Shown here: positions 8,404 through 15,739 of the stretch, piece by piece | Layout of the letters: each line of letters starts with the position of its first letter | Numbering within the stretch: position 1 is the stretch's first letter | Source of the DNA: Ornithinimicrobium cavernae | Lineage (GTDB): Bacteria; Actinomycetota; Actinomycetes; Actinomycetales; Dermatophilaceae | NCBI RefSeq assembly: GCF_003121625.1 | Contig: NZ_QDDJ01000001.1 | Coordinates: forward strand, 186,001 to 250,000 | Length of the DNA: 64,000 nt | Reading direction: 5' to 3' | Program-made: the position numbers and the translations under genes | The notes under the pieces: generated by a model | What the model was told of the DNA's origin: nothing | The model's input: only the letters and a program-made list of their open reading frames with translations | Databases searched by the model: none

Positions 8404-8565
8404 GGACGTGACACTGGTGTCTCCAGGTGCACCAGCCGACCCATTGGTGTCTCCAGGTGCACCAGCCGACCCATTGGTGTCTCCAGGTGCACCAGCCGAC
8501 CCATTGGTGTCTCCAGCTGCACCAGCCGAGCCATTGGTGTCTCCCCCCGCACCAGTGTCACGTCC
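8404..8565. repeat. 30-bp tandem array bracketed by a 16-bp inverted repeat
   Basis: Units of 30 bp begin at 8416, 8446, 8476, 8506 and 8536 (the last partial, the fourth with two substitutions). Each holds the palindrome GGTGCACC or a one-base variant and a TGGTG...CACCA hairpin. The whole array is enclosed by exact 16-nt inverted arms, GGACGTGACACTGGTG (8404-8419) and its complement (8550-8565). Both strands stay open in a 10-residue repeat, but no start site or homology supports a gene. Confidence 0.9.
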
Positions 8566-8583
8566 CCGGAACCCGCGTAGTCT
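8555..8583 (+). promoter_or_regulatory. Predicted promoter of the leaderless S4-domain gene
   Basis: The -35 box GTGTCA (4 of 6) lies inside the right arm of the inverted repeat, followed by a 17-nt spacer and the -10 box TAGTCT. Only 6 nt separate the -10 from the ATG, so the transcript would start at or next to the A of the start codon (leaderless). Confidence 0.55.
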
Positions 8584-8589
8584 GGAGCC

Positions 8590-8817
8590 ATGAGCCAGCC
8601 GCAGGAGGTCCCGATCCGGGACGAGTCCATCCGCCTGGGCCAGCTGCTCAAGCTCGCGGGTGTCGTGCAGGACGGCGCGATGGCCCGCATGGTCATCGAG
8701 AACGGCGAGGTCACCGTCGACGGGGAGACGGTCATGCGCCGCGGCATCCAGGTGCGGCCGGGCTCAGTCGTGAAGTACGCGGACGCGGACCTGCTGGTGA
8801 CCACCGACCGCCACTGA
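8590..8817 (+). CDS. Small RNA-binding S4-domain protein
   Basis: A 75-residue protein that is almost entirely one S4 RNA-binding domain of the YbcJ/YaaA type. The segment IRLGQLLKLAGVVQDG, then NGEVTVDGETVMRRG and the basic turn before VRPGSVV, show the two-helix plus beta fold used by ribosome- and tRNA-linked proteins. Its precise RNA target is unknown. There is no usable ribosome-binding site, and the -10 box sits 6 nt upstream, so leaderless translation is likely. Confidence 0.88.
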   Translation: MSQPQEVPIRDESIRLGQLLKLAGVVQDGAMARMVIENGEVTVDGETVMRRGIQVRPGSVVKYADADLLVTTDRH

Positions 8818-8826
8818 TCAGGTCGT

Positions 8827-8995
8827 TCAGCCGCAGAGGATGCGTTCCATCGCCATGCGTAGACGTCTGACCTCGACGCCAAGACTCGTGAACCGGTCAA
8901 GGGCGCTGCTGCAGCCTGCCCGCGATGAGCCAGGCCTCGGCCTGCGGTTGAGGAACGTTCCTTGGCACCGTGACCTGCGGTGGGGCGCCGGTCAT
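8827..8995 (-). pseudogene. Frameshifted small partner gene of the HTH protein
   Basis: An ATG overlaps the stop of the upstream HTH gene (ATGA) and opens a frame reading MTGAPPQVTVPR... that stops after 32 codons. Removing one C from the GCGCCC run just before the stop would join it to a second frame, LDRFTSLGVEVRRLRMAME, ending at an in-frame TGA, for about 55 residues. I infer a small co-operonic gene broken by a single-base indel, or a sequencing error. No family is recognised. Confidence 0.4.
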
Positions 8996-9666
8996 CGGCG
9001 CACCTCCTGCGCGAGCACGTCGGCGACGACCTTGTCGTTGCGGCCACCGCCAAGTTCGGCCACGTCCACGAGGCAGGCAGCCAGGTCGACCCGGACAACG
9101 GGTTCGGAGCGGAGCAGCACGTTGCCGCCTGAGTCCGGGACCAGCAGGAGATCCCAGATGACGCGTTCGCGGTCGACGTCGGCCACATGTGGCTCGACCA
9201 GCGAACCACCCGCCAGGCCCAGCGCGGGATGTGCCACGCCGCCGGATCTCAGCCTGGAGTCGGCAAAGAGGTCTTGCGCCTCACCCTGATAGGAGAAGCG
9301 TTGAGCGCGGCACCGGCGCGGCAGCCAGGCACGCAGCAGCGACGCGGGGTGGCGACTGGCGGCCAGCTGTTGCCAGCGCTGCCGCAAGCGAGAGCGTTCG
9401 CGGTGGGGCAGCTCTCCCCAGCTCGGCCCCGGCTCCTCCCCGAGGTGCTGCCCCATCAGATCCACCATGGCCCGGGCGACACGCGGGGACATCGGACGGA
9501 CACCAGGTCGGCGCGATGCCTGGTGGGCCTTGAGGGCCGCCTCAGGGATGGACCAGCTCCGGCCCACCCGATGAGCCTCCAGCTGACCGTCACGGATCAG
9601 CTGGTTGACGCGCTGACGACTCAGACCGAGCAGCCCGGCAGCTTCAGCGACCGAGAGATCAGACAT
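8992..9666 (-). CDS. Helix-turn-helix (excisionase/MerR-type) DNA-binding protein
   Basis: A 224-residue protein. Residues 1-48 form an excisionase-like winged HTH (VAEAAGLLGLSRQRVNQLI followed by HRVGRSWSIPEAAL). The rest is an unrecognised domain rich in Arg and Trp, with PSWGELPHRERSRLRQRW and a C-terminal portion containing RERVIWDLLLVPD. The layout, a DNA-binding protein translationally coupled to a small second gene, resembles toxin-antitoxin or regulator pairs, but the partner is broken and the assignment is open. The ATG has a -10 box 6 nt upstream and no Shine-Dalgarno, consistent with a leaderless transcript. Confidence 0.75.
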   Translation of the reverse strand: MSDLSVAEAAGLLGLSRQRVNQLIRDGQLEAHRVGRSWSIPEAALKAHQASRRPGVRPMSPRVARAMVDLMGQHLGEEPGPSWGELPHRERSRLRQRWQQLAASRHPASLLRAWLPRRCRAQRFSYQGEAQDLFADSRLRSGGVAHPALGLAGGSLVEPHVADVDRERVIWDLLLVPDSGGNVLLRSEPVVRVDLAACLVDVAELGGGRNDKVVADVLAQEVRR

Positions 9667-9672
9667 GACACA

Positions 9673-9702
9673 AGCCTAGCGCTCTGACAAGACTAGTGGC
9701 AA
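9673..9702 (-). promoter_or_regulatory. Predicted leaderless promoter of the HTH gene
   Basis: On the minus strand TTGCCA (5 of 6 to the -35 consensus) is followed after 18 nt by TAGGCT, and 6 nt later by the ATG. This is one of the clearest promoters in the window. Confidence 0.6.
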
Positions 9703-9730
9703 GCCCTTCGGTGGCTCTCCACACTCGGAC

Positions 9731-10372
9731 TCACAGCAGCCCGCGCTCCCGGGCCACCGTGACCGCACCGGTGCGGTTGTCGACACCGAGCTTCTCGTAG
9801 GCGTGCACCAGGTGGGTCTTCACGGTGGCCTCGCTGACGAACAGCGCCCTGGCGATCGCCCGGTTGCTCGAGCCGTCGGCCACCAGCCGCAGCACCTCGA
9901 GTTCCCGCGGTGTCAGGGTCGGCTCGCTGGGAGCCCGCATCCGGCTGACGAGCCGCTGCGCGAGCCCGCTGGCCAGCACCGTCTCCCCGCGGGCCGCAGC
10001 GGCGACGGCATCGGCGATCGCCTCGGGTGAGGCGTCCTTGAGCAGGTAACCCGAGGCACCGGCCTCCACGGCGCGCACGATGTCGGCGTCGTGGTCATAG
10101 GTCGTCAGGATCAGCACTGCCGGAGGCCTTGCTGCGCCTAACGTCGTCGGGCCGGTCGCCAGGATGCGGGTGGTCGTCGTGACACCGTCTATCCCGTCAC
10201 CGAGGTTGAGATCCATCAGGACGACGTCAGGACGCGCCGAGGGCACCAGGGCCAGCGCCTGCTCGCCCGACGCCGCTTCTCCCACGACCTCGACCCGCCC
10301 GGTGGCCTCGAGCACGGCCCGCAGACCCGACCGGACCACGGGATGGTCGTCCACCAGCAGCACCCGCACCAT
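9731..10372 (-). CDS. NarL/LuxR-family response regulator
   Basis: A 213-residue two-component regulator. The receiver domain (about 1-120) has the acidic pair DD (8-9), phosphoacceptor D54 in VVLMDLNL, and the conserved Lys in GYLLKDAS. The C-terminal LuxR HTH reads LTPRELEVLRLVADG, then NRAIARALFVSEATVKTHL. The ATG chosen follows a strong GGGGAGGGG box; an upstream ATG at 10399 that overlaps the kinase stop would add nine residues. It is co-operonic with the histidine kinase immediately upstream and should be phosphorylated by it. The target may be the MMPL exporter operon, but this is inference. Confidence 0.93.
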   Translation of the reverse strand: MVRVLLVDDHPVVRSGLRAVLEATGRVEVVGEAASGEQALALVPSARPDVVLMDLNLGDGIDGVTTTTRILATGPTTLGAARPPAVLILTTYDHDADIVRAVEAGASGYLLKDASPEAIADAVAAAARGETVLASGLAQRLVSRMRAPSEPTLTPRELEVLRLVADGSSNRAIARALFVSEATVKTHLVHAYEKLGVDNRTGAVTVARERGLL

Positions 10373-10395
10373 GATCGTCCCCTCCCCGCTCCCAC

Positions 10396-11706
10396 TCATG
10401 CGCCACCGTCCGGTTGCGGCTGCGTGGCGGGACCGGACACGGACAGAGGCAGGTGCGCACCGAGGACCGTGCCCTCGCCCGGTGTCGACTCGACCACCAG
10501 GTCACCGCCGAGGTCACGCAGCCGCTCCCGCATCGAGCGCAGACCGTAGCCGCCGCGCGCCGCTGGGGCCGGCACCGCCTCCCAGGAGCTGACGACGAAA
10601 CCCCGTCCGTCATCCGCCACGTCCAGGCGCACCTCGTCGCGCCCGCTCGTCAGGGTCACCACGACGTGGTCGGCGCCGGAGTGCTGTCGCACGTTGGCCA
10701 GGGCGCTCTGCGCCATCCGGAGCAGGGCGACCTCCTGCGCGGTGGCGAGCGGGGCCTCCCGACCGTCCGCGGTGAAGCGCGCGTCGATCCCGGTCTCCTG
10801 CGTCATACCGCCGACGAGCCGCGACAGCGCGGCCGACAGGCCGGCGCCCTCGAGCACCGACGGGGTGAGGGCGCTGACCACGCGCCGCGACTCCTCCAGG
10901 TTCTCTGCCGCCGTCGCCTCGATCTGCCGCAGGAGCGTATGCAGCTGGGCCGGGTCATCGCGCTGGGCACCGGCGCGGGACAGCAGCAGGATCGAGGAGA
11001 AGCCCTGGGCCAGGGTGTCGTGGATGTCGCGGGACAGGCGGGTGCGCTCAGCCAGCGCGCCACTCTCGCGCTGGGTGCGGGTCAGGTCGTCGTGGAGCAC
11101 CACCATCTCCTCCTGGGTGGCGACGAGCCGCTCGACGAGCTGCTGCCGCTCGACGGCCTCCCGGGCCAGGAGCTGCTCGCCGCGGGAGGCCGCGAGCGCC
11201 ACGAGGAGCCCGATCGCCGGGCCGAGGACCGCCCCCGCGGGGTGCGTGCCGAGATCGATCTGGACGCCGATGACCACCGCCAGGACCAGCAGCGAGTAGG
11301 CCACGGCCAGAGGGAAGGCCATCAGGTGCACCGACAGCAGCCACAGCGCGAACGCCACCCAGACGAACTCCGGGGACACCAGGACCAGGCCTCCCCACAG
11401 CAGGGTGAGCCCGAGCAGCCACCAGGGGCCGGCCCCCGCCGCGACGAACGTGCGGCGCCAGGCCGTCCCCACGACATACCAGGTCGCCGTGAGCAGGACC
11501 AGGGGCGCGAGCCACCGCAGGTCGGCGTCCGCGGAGACCGCGCGCACCACACCGATCACCAGCAGCAGGGCGAACAGCGTGTGCCGCCCGACCGCCAACC
11601 ACCCCGCCACCCCATTTTTGGGGAGGTTTGGACCGCCCTCTGCCCATTTTGAGGGAGGTTCGGACCGGTCCTCGGGCCCGTCTGTGACAGCTCCTACCTC
11701 GGTCAT
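10396..11706 (-). CDS. NarL/DesK-type sensor histidine kinase
   Basis: A 436-residue membrane sensor. The N-terminal region (about 40-175) has several hydrophobic helices with little extracellular sequence, followed by a coiled linker. The HisKA_3 box RLSRDIHDTLAQGF carries the phosphorylated H229, and the C-terminal ATPase shows LDVADDGRGFV and GYGLRSMRERLRDLGG. It starts 1 nt after the GNAT gene stop. Codons 14-31 coincide with the 32-nt-spaced tandem motif, so a downstream GTG near 11609 that would place the motif in the leader is an alternative start. The signal sensed is unknown. Confidence 0.92.
   Translation of the reverse strand: MTEVGAVTDGPEDRSEPPSKWAEGGPNLPKNGVAGWLAVGRHTLFALLLVIGVVRAVSADADLRWLAPLVLLTATWYVVGTAWRRTFVAAGAGPWWLLGLTLLWGGLVLVSPEFVWVAFALWLLSVHLMAFPLAVAYSLLVLAVVIGVQIDLGTHPAGAVLGPAIGLLVALAASRGEQLLAREAVERQQLVERLVATQEEMVVLHDDLTRTQRESGALAERTRLSRDIHDTLAQGFSSILLLSRAGAQRDDPAQLHTLLRQIEATAAENLEESRRVVSALTPSVLEGAGLSAALSRLVGGMTQETGIDARFTADGREAPLATAQEVALLRMAQSALANVRQHSGADHVVVTLTSGRDEVRLDVADDGRGFVVSSWEAVPAPAARGGYGLRSMRERLRDLGGDLVVESTPGEGTVLGAHLPLSVSGPATQPQPDGGA
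11612..11663 (-). repeat. Tandem 32-nt-spaced motif (copy set 2)
   Basis: On the minus strand CCGAACCTCCCTCAAAATGG and CCAAACCTCCCCAAAAATGG occur with starts 32 nt apart, in the same orientation relative to the kinase gene as copy set 1 is to its gene. The two sets are read in different frames, so the conservation is at DNA or RNA level and not in the protein. Confidence 0.6.
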
Positions 11707-11707
11707 G

Positions 11708-12181
11708 TCACCCCTGCCCACCCGTGCCGACCCGGCGCCGTTCCTCCAGCTCGGGGTCGAGGAAGCGCCCGAGCACGAGCGTCTCCTGGTCGGTGTAGCC
11801 CAGCGCCCGGTAGAAACCGAGTACGTCGGGGTTGCCCCGTCGCACCGTGAGCTGGACCTTGGGCGCACCGCGGTCCTGCAGCCACTGCTCGCAGGCCTGC
11901 ATGAGCAGCCGCCCGACCCCCACCCGGCGGTGCTCCGGACTGACCGCCAGGTAGTAGACCCAGCCACGGTGCCCGTCGTGCCCGACCATCGCGGTGCCGA
12001 CCAGCCGCCCCGCCTCCACCGCAGCGAGCACCGTGGAGGTCTCCCCGGAGAGCGCCCGGGACAGGTCGGCGCGCGGGTCGTTCCAGGGACGCGTCAGCCC
12101 GCACTGCTCCCAGAGCGCGACCGCCCGGTCCGCCTCGCCGCGCTGCAGGTCACGAAGGTCCACGGCACGAGTGTGCACCAC
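11708..12181 (-). CDS. GNAT-family N-acetyltransferase
   Basis: A 157-residue acetyltransferase of the GNAT fold, related to ribosomal-protein or small-molecule acetylases of the YpeA type. AVSPEHRRVGVGRLLMQACEQ gives the acetyl-CoA-binding R/Q-x-x-G-x-G/A loop, and the C-terminal NPDVLGFYRALGYTDQE is the typical beta5-alpha4 segment. Two adjacent GTG codons follow AGGAGGTCAG, so the start is certain within one codon. It sits between the MMPL exporter and the kinase with tiny gaps, so it is probably transcribed with them. The acceptor is unknown. Confidence 0.9.
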   Translation of the reverse strand: MVHTRAVDLRDLQRGEADRAVALWEQCGLTRPWNDPRADLSRALSGETSTVLAAVEAGRLVGTAMVGHDGHRGWVYYLAVSPEHRRVGVGRLLMQACEQWLQDRGAPKVQLTVRRGNPDVLGFYRALGYTDQETLVLGRFLDPELEERRRVGTGGQG

Positions 12182-12197
12182 CTGACCTCCTCGGCCG

Positions 12198-14315
12198 TCA
12201 GGCCCGGGACCGGTCGGCAGGCGTGCTCGGCCACCAGATCCGCTCCCCGACCAGCGCGAAGACGGCCGGCACCAGCACCGCCCGGACCAGCAGCGTGTCC
12301 AACAGGACCCCGACGCCCACGATCAGCCCCAGCTGGCCGAGGGTGACCAGCGGCAGCACCCCGAGCGCGGCGAACACCCCCGCGAGCACGATGCCGGCAC
12401 TGGTGATGACGGCCCCGGTGTGCGCCACCGCGCGGACCATCCCCGCGCGCGTCCCGTGGGTCATCGCCTCCCTCCGGGCGCGGTGCACGAGGAAGATCGT
12501 GTAGTCGATCCCCAGGGCCACGAGGAACAGGAAGGCCAGCAGCGGCACCATCACGTCCAGGGCGGGGAAGTCGAACAGGGTCCTCCCCAGCCAGGCACCG
12601 GCGCCGATCGCTGCGGCCGCGCTGGCCACGTTGACCAGCAGCAGGAGCACGGGGGCGAGGACCGAGCGCAGCAGCACCACCAGCACGGCGAGCGCGACGA
12701 GCAGGACGAGCGGCGCCACCACGAGGAAGTCGCGGTCGGCCGCACGCGCCTCGTCCAGGGTCTGCGCGTTGGCGCCCCCCACGAGCACGGCACGGTCCTC
12801 GACGGGCACGTCGGCGTCGGTCACCGCCGCCCGCACCGTCGTCACGAGCTGCCCGGCGGCAGGGGTCCCCGGAGCGGCCTCGCCGATCACCGTGAACCGC
12901 GTCCACTCATCGGTCTGCTCGGGACGGACCCGCACGACGCCGTCGATCGAGTCCAGCTCCGCGGCGACCCAGTCGGCCTCGGCGTCACGGGCGTAGACCT
13001 GCAGCGGCGCGGCCTCACCGGCCGGGTAGTGCGCGGCGAGCACCTCCAGCCCGGCCGCCGACTCCGAGGCGACGCGGAACTTCTCCGACTGAGCGAGGCC
13101 CACCTGGGTGCCGAGCAGACCAGAGGCGAGTATGCCGAGGGTCAGGACCGCGGCCACGACCACCTGGGTGGGCCGACCGACCACGAAGCGCGCGATGCGC
13201 GCCCACACCCCGGTCTCCTGCGGGTCGGGCTGACCGGCGCGCGGGGCGAAGGGCCAGAAGACCCTCCGGCCACAGACCGCGAGGGCGGCCGGCAGCACGA
13301 TCACGGCCGCCAGGAGAGCCACGAGGAGTCCGGCCGCGGAGGCCAGACCCAGGCCGCGGGTGCCCGGCAGCGTCGCCAGCCCGAGGGTGAGCAGGGCGAG
13401 GACGACGGTGAGGTTGCTGGCCAGGATCGCGGGCACCGCGCCGCGCCAGGCCGCGCCCAGGGCCGTGCGGTGGTCGTCGTGGCGGCGCAGCTCCTCGCGG
13501 TAGCGGCTGATCAGCAGCAGGGCGTAGTTGGTGCCGGCGCCGAAGACGAGCACGCTGATGATGCCTCCGTCGAAGTGCAGGTCGAAGGTGGTGCCGAGCC
13601 ACCTGGTGAGGACGCCGGCGACCTGGTCGGCCACCCCGACCACGAGCAGCGGCACGAGGAAGAGCACGGGCGAGCGGTAGGTCCCGATCAGCAGGACCGC
13701 CACGATGCCGATGGTCACGAGCAGCAGGGTGAGGTCGGCGCCGTCGAAGCTCGAGGCGATGTCGGCGCCGAACGCCGGGCCGCCCGTCACCTGGGCCTTC
13801 AGGCCGGGGACGGCGTGGTCGGCCACCGTGGCCCGCACCGCCTCGACCACCTCGGCGGTGGCCGCGTTGTCCGAGCCGAGGGTGATCGGGGCCGACAGCA
13901 TCGCGGCCGCGCCGTCCTGCGCCGGGATCACCGGCGACACCTCGTGACCGGTCAGGCCGGCGAGCGCCTCACCCATCGCCGAGGCCGCCTCGAGGTCACC
14001 GGCCTCCAGCGGCGCACCGCCGCGGTCCAGGACGACGAGCACGGGCGCGACGTCCCTGCCGGGGAACGTGTCGCCGACCTCGGCCGCCACCGCCGACTCC
14101 GCGGAGGCGGGGACCGTGTCACCGCGGGGTGGCGCCTCGGTCGCCCGGAGCGGGCCGAGCACGACAGCACAGACCGCCAGCGCGAGGGCCAGGACGACCC
14201 ACGCGCCGCGTCGGGAGGTGAGGAACCGCCCGCCCCGAGGACGCTGACCGCTGGGGTCCTGCGGCGTCGGGGTCGGGATCGGGCGTGACTGCTGGGGTGT
14301 CGTGAGCTGGGACAT
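12198..14315 (-). CDS. MMPL-family RND-type membrane transporter
   Basis: A 705-residue exporter with the MMPL layout: an N-terminal helix, a large extracellular loop, a bundle of helices with GAGTNYALLLISRYREEL, a second loop, and a second bundle with LGIDYTIFLVHRARREA. In this family such proteins export lipids, siderophores or drugs using the proton gradient; the conserved Asp in GIDY and the GxxxNY element are present. The ATG follows AGGAGAGAG. Paired palindromes and a hairpin just upstream suggest local repression. The cargo is unknown. It heads an operon with GNAT, kinase and regulator genes. Confidence 0.93.
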   Translation of the reverse strand: MSQLTTPQQSRPIPTPTPQDPSGQRPRGGRFLTSRRGAWVVLALALAVCAVVLGPLRATEAPPRGDTVPASAESAVAAEVGDTFPGRDVAPVLVVLDRGGAPLEAGDLEAASAMGEALAGLTGHEVSPVIPAQDGAAAMLSAPITLGSDNAATAEVVEAVRATVADHAVPGLKAQVTGGPAFGADIASSFDGADLTLLLVTIGIVAVLLIGTYRSPVLFLVPLLVVGVADQVAGVLTRWLGTTFDLHFDGGIISVLVFGAGTNYALLLISRYREELRRHDDHRTALGAAWRGAVPAILASNLTVVLALLTLGLATLPGTRGLGLASAAGLLVALLAAVIVLPAALAVCGRRVFWPFAPRAGQPDPQETGVWARIARFVVGRPTQVVVAAVLTLGILASGLLGTQVGLAQSEKFRVASESAAGLEVLAAHYPAGEAAPLQVYARDAEADWVAAELDSIDGVVRVRPEQTDEWTRFTVIGEAAPGTPAAGQLVTTVRAAVTDADVPVEDRAVLVGGANAQTLDEARAADRDFLVVAPLVLLVALAVLVVLLRSVLAPVLLLLVNVASAAAAIGAGAWLGRTLFDFPALDVMVPLLAFLFLVALGIDYTIFLVHRARREAMTHGTRAGMVRAVAHTGAVITSAGIVLAGVFAALGVLPLVTLGQLGLIVGVGVLLDTLLVRAVLVPAVFALVGERIWWPSTPADRSRA

Positions 14316-14321
14316 CTCTCT

Positions 14322-14343
14322 CCTGGGATCGTGAGATCCCAGG
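14322..14343 (-). promoter_or_regulatory. 9-bp perfect hairpin directly upstream of the MMPL start
   Basis: CCTGGGATC and GATCCCAGG flank a 4-nt loop 7 nt before the start codon, so the stem runs into the AGGAGAGAG ribosome-binding site. It could be an operator or an mRNA hairpin that limits translation. Confidence 0.45.
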
Positions 14344-14371
14344 ACACCGCCGATCCGGCGCGCCCACATCG

Positions 14372-14405
14372 ACCGTCCGGTCACACCTCCCCTCAACCGT
14401 TCGGT
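14372..14405. promoter_or_regulatory. Two ACCGTYCGGT palindromes, likely repressor operators
   Basis: ACCGTCCGGT (14372-14381) and ACCGTTCGGT (14396-14405) are the same 10-bp near-palindrome, 24 bp centre to centre, upstream of the MMPL gene. Such paired sites on one DNA face are typical of TetR-type repressors of exporters. No TetR gene lies in the window. Confidence 0.45.
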
Positions 14406-14471
14406 GGAGGTCTGCTCCTTGACCAGCGCACGCACTGCAGCTACCCGCAGGCTCGACCCCGCGCCATACGG

Positions 14472-14560
14472 ACTGGCAGTTCGACGGTCACGGAGCGCAC
14501 GGCCCCACAAACGTGCAGGTCAGGAGGCCGTCAGGTGGCGCACCCCCGCGAACTGCCAGT
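14472..14560. repeat. 12-bp inverted repeat with 65-nt spacer
   Basis: ACTGGCAGTTCG (14472-14483) and its exact complement (14549-14560) enclose a GC-rich spacer between the MMPL operator region and the end of the DinB-like gene. It could be a terminator region or a short palindromic element; I see no coding potential. Confidence 0.4.
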
Positions 14561-14579
14561 GCTTGTGGCGAGAAGCGGG

Positions 14580-15173
14580 TCAGTGAGCGCCCGGCGCCCA
14601 CGCCGGCTCGCGGCCGAGCAGCGCCACGAGCTGGTCGACGCGGCTCTCGGAGTCCGTCTCCACCGGCGCCGCGAAGATCCCGGGCACCTCGCCGGCGCCC
14701 ACGCGCGGCTGCTCGTAGGCCAGGCACTCCTCCACCGCGTCCGCCACCAGGTGCGGGCGCACACCGACCGCACGCGCCAGGTCCCACGCGTGGACGGTGA
14801 GGTCGACCAGCATCTGGTGGGCGTACTCGTCCGTGGGGATCGGCCCCATCGAGGTGTGCACGGTGCCGCCCGGGTCGGCCTGCCCCCAGGCCAGGACGGA
14901 GGAGGTGATCGCCCGCCGCCAGGCCCCCACAGGGTTGTCGCCGAGCACGTCGCCGTCATAGCGCGAGCCCACCTGCTCAAGCGTCTCGCCGCGCAGCAGG
15001 TGCGGCGCCCAGAGGTGCTCGGAGGTGAGGTGACCCAACAGGTCGCGCACGGTCCACCCCTCGCACGGCGTCGGCCGGCCCCACTGCCCCTCCAGCGGCA
15101 GCTCGGTCACGACGCGGGAGGACTCCGGGATCAACTCGATCGCTCTGCTCACCTGCGCCAGACTAGGGGGCAT
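14580..15173 (-). CDS. DinB-like (TIGR03086/mycothiol-dependent maleylpyruvate isomerase family) protein
   Basis: A 197-residue four-helix-bundle protein of the DinB/MDMPI superfamily, common in actinobacteria and often metal- and mycothiol-linked. The metal-site motif region PTPCEGWTVRDLLGHL (first helix end with conserved W and H) and LVDLTVHAWDLARAV (second conserved H and D) are clear. Function is not known for this subgroup. It diverges from the methyltransferase gene, and the two start codons share two bases. No good ribosome-binding site is visible, so the start could lie a few codons downstream. Confidence 0.82.
   Translation of the reverse strand: MPPSLAQVSRAIELIPESSRVVTELPLEGQWGRPTPCEGWTVRDLLGHLTSEHLWAPHLLRGETLEQVGSRYDGDVLGDNPVGAWRRAITSSVLAWGQADPGGTVHTSMGPIPTDEYAHQMLVDLTVHAWDLARAVGVRPHLVADAVEECLAYEQPRVGAGEVPGIFAAPVETDSESRVDQLVALLGREPAWAPGAH
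15159..15164 (+). promoter_or_regulatory. Candidate -10 box for a leaderless start
   Basis: CAGACT lies 7 nt before the ATG of the methyltransferase gene, the geometry of a leaderless transcript. No convincing -35 is visible. Confidence 0.35.
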
Positions 15174-15738
15174 GACCGGTCCCAGCGACCGCGGCCCCGA
15201 CCCGGTGAGCCGGGCGATGGCACAGACCCCGCGCGCCCACTTCCTGCCCCGGTCCGTGCGCCGGTCGGCTGCCCAGGACCGGGCCCTGGAGATCGGCTAC
15301 GGGTCGACCTGCTCGCAGCCGAGCACGCTCCGGGCCATGCTGCAGTTCCTGGGGGTGCGTCCCGGTGACCGCGTGCTCGACGTGGGCAGCGGCTCGGGCT
15401 GGAGCACGGCGATCCTCGCCCTGCTGGTGGGCCCCGAGGGCAGCGTGCTCGGCGTCGAGCTGGAGGAGCCGCTGGTCCGGCGCAGCGCCGACGCCCTGAG
15501 CCGTATGCCGAACGCCCGGGTCCGCGTCGCCGTCCCCGGAGTGCTCGGGTCACCTGGGGACGGACCGTTCGACCGGATCCTGGTCTCGGCCGCGACCAGC
15601 ACGGTGCCGCAGGACCTCGTCGACCAGCTGACGGAGGACGGCGCGATGGTGCTGCCGCTGCGCGGGCGGTTGGTGCGGGTCACCCGCGAGGGTCGTGAGA
15701 CGGCGCCCGGGCACTATCAGTTCGTGCCGTTGCGCTGA
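15172..15738 (+). CDS. Protein-L-isoaspartate O-methyltransferase family protein
   Basis: A 188-residue SAM methyltransferase of the PCMT family that repairs isoaspartyl residues. QPSTLRAMLQFLGVRPGDRV leads into the SAM loop LDVGSGSGWSTAILA, then VLGVELEEPL and DRILVSAATSTVPQDLVDQL, all family hallmarks; the C-terminus is shorter than in the E. coli enzyme. The ATG overlaps the divergent gene's start by two bases and has only a poorly spaced AGGGGG before it, so leaderless translation is likely. Confidence 0.85.
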   Translation: MTGPSDRGPDPVSRAMAQTPRAHFLPRSVRRSAAQDRALEIGYGSTCSQPSTLRAMLQFLGVRPGDRVLDVGSGSGWSTAILALLVGPEGSVLGVELEEPLVRRSADALSRMPNARVRVAVPGVLGSPGDGPFDRILVSAATSTVPQDLVDQLTEDGAMVLPLRGRLVRVTREGRETAPGHYQFVPLR

Positions 15739-15739
15739 G

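Noticed and set aside
8404-8565. CRISPR array
   Set aside because: The 30-bp units are directly adjacent with no unique spacers and no cas genes nearby.
8217-9209. 330-aa minus-strand frame containing ten-residue repeats from the tandem array
   Set aside because: It crosses the end of the hydratase gene, the array and the S4 gene with no start signal. The repeat peptide is a by-product of a 30-bp (in-frame) DNA repeat.
12420-14288. 622-aa plus-strand frame opposite the MMPL exporter
   Set aside because: Low-complexity shadow of a high-GC gene with no motif or ribosome-binding site.
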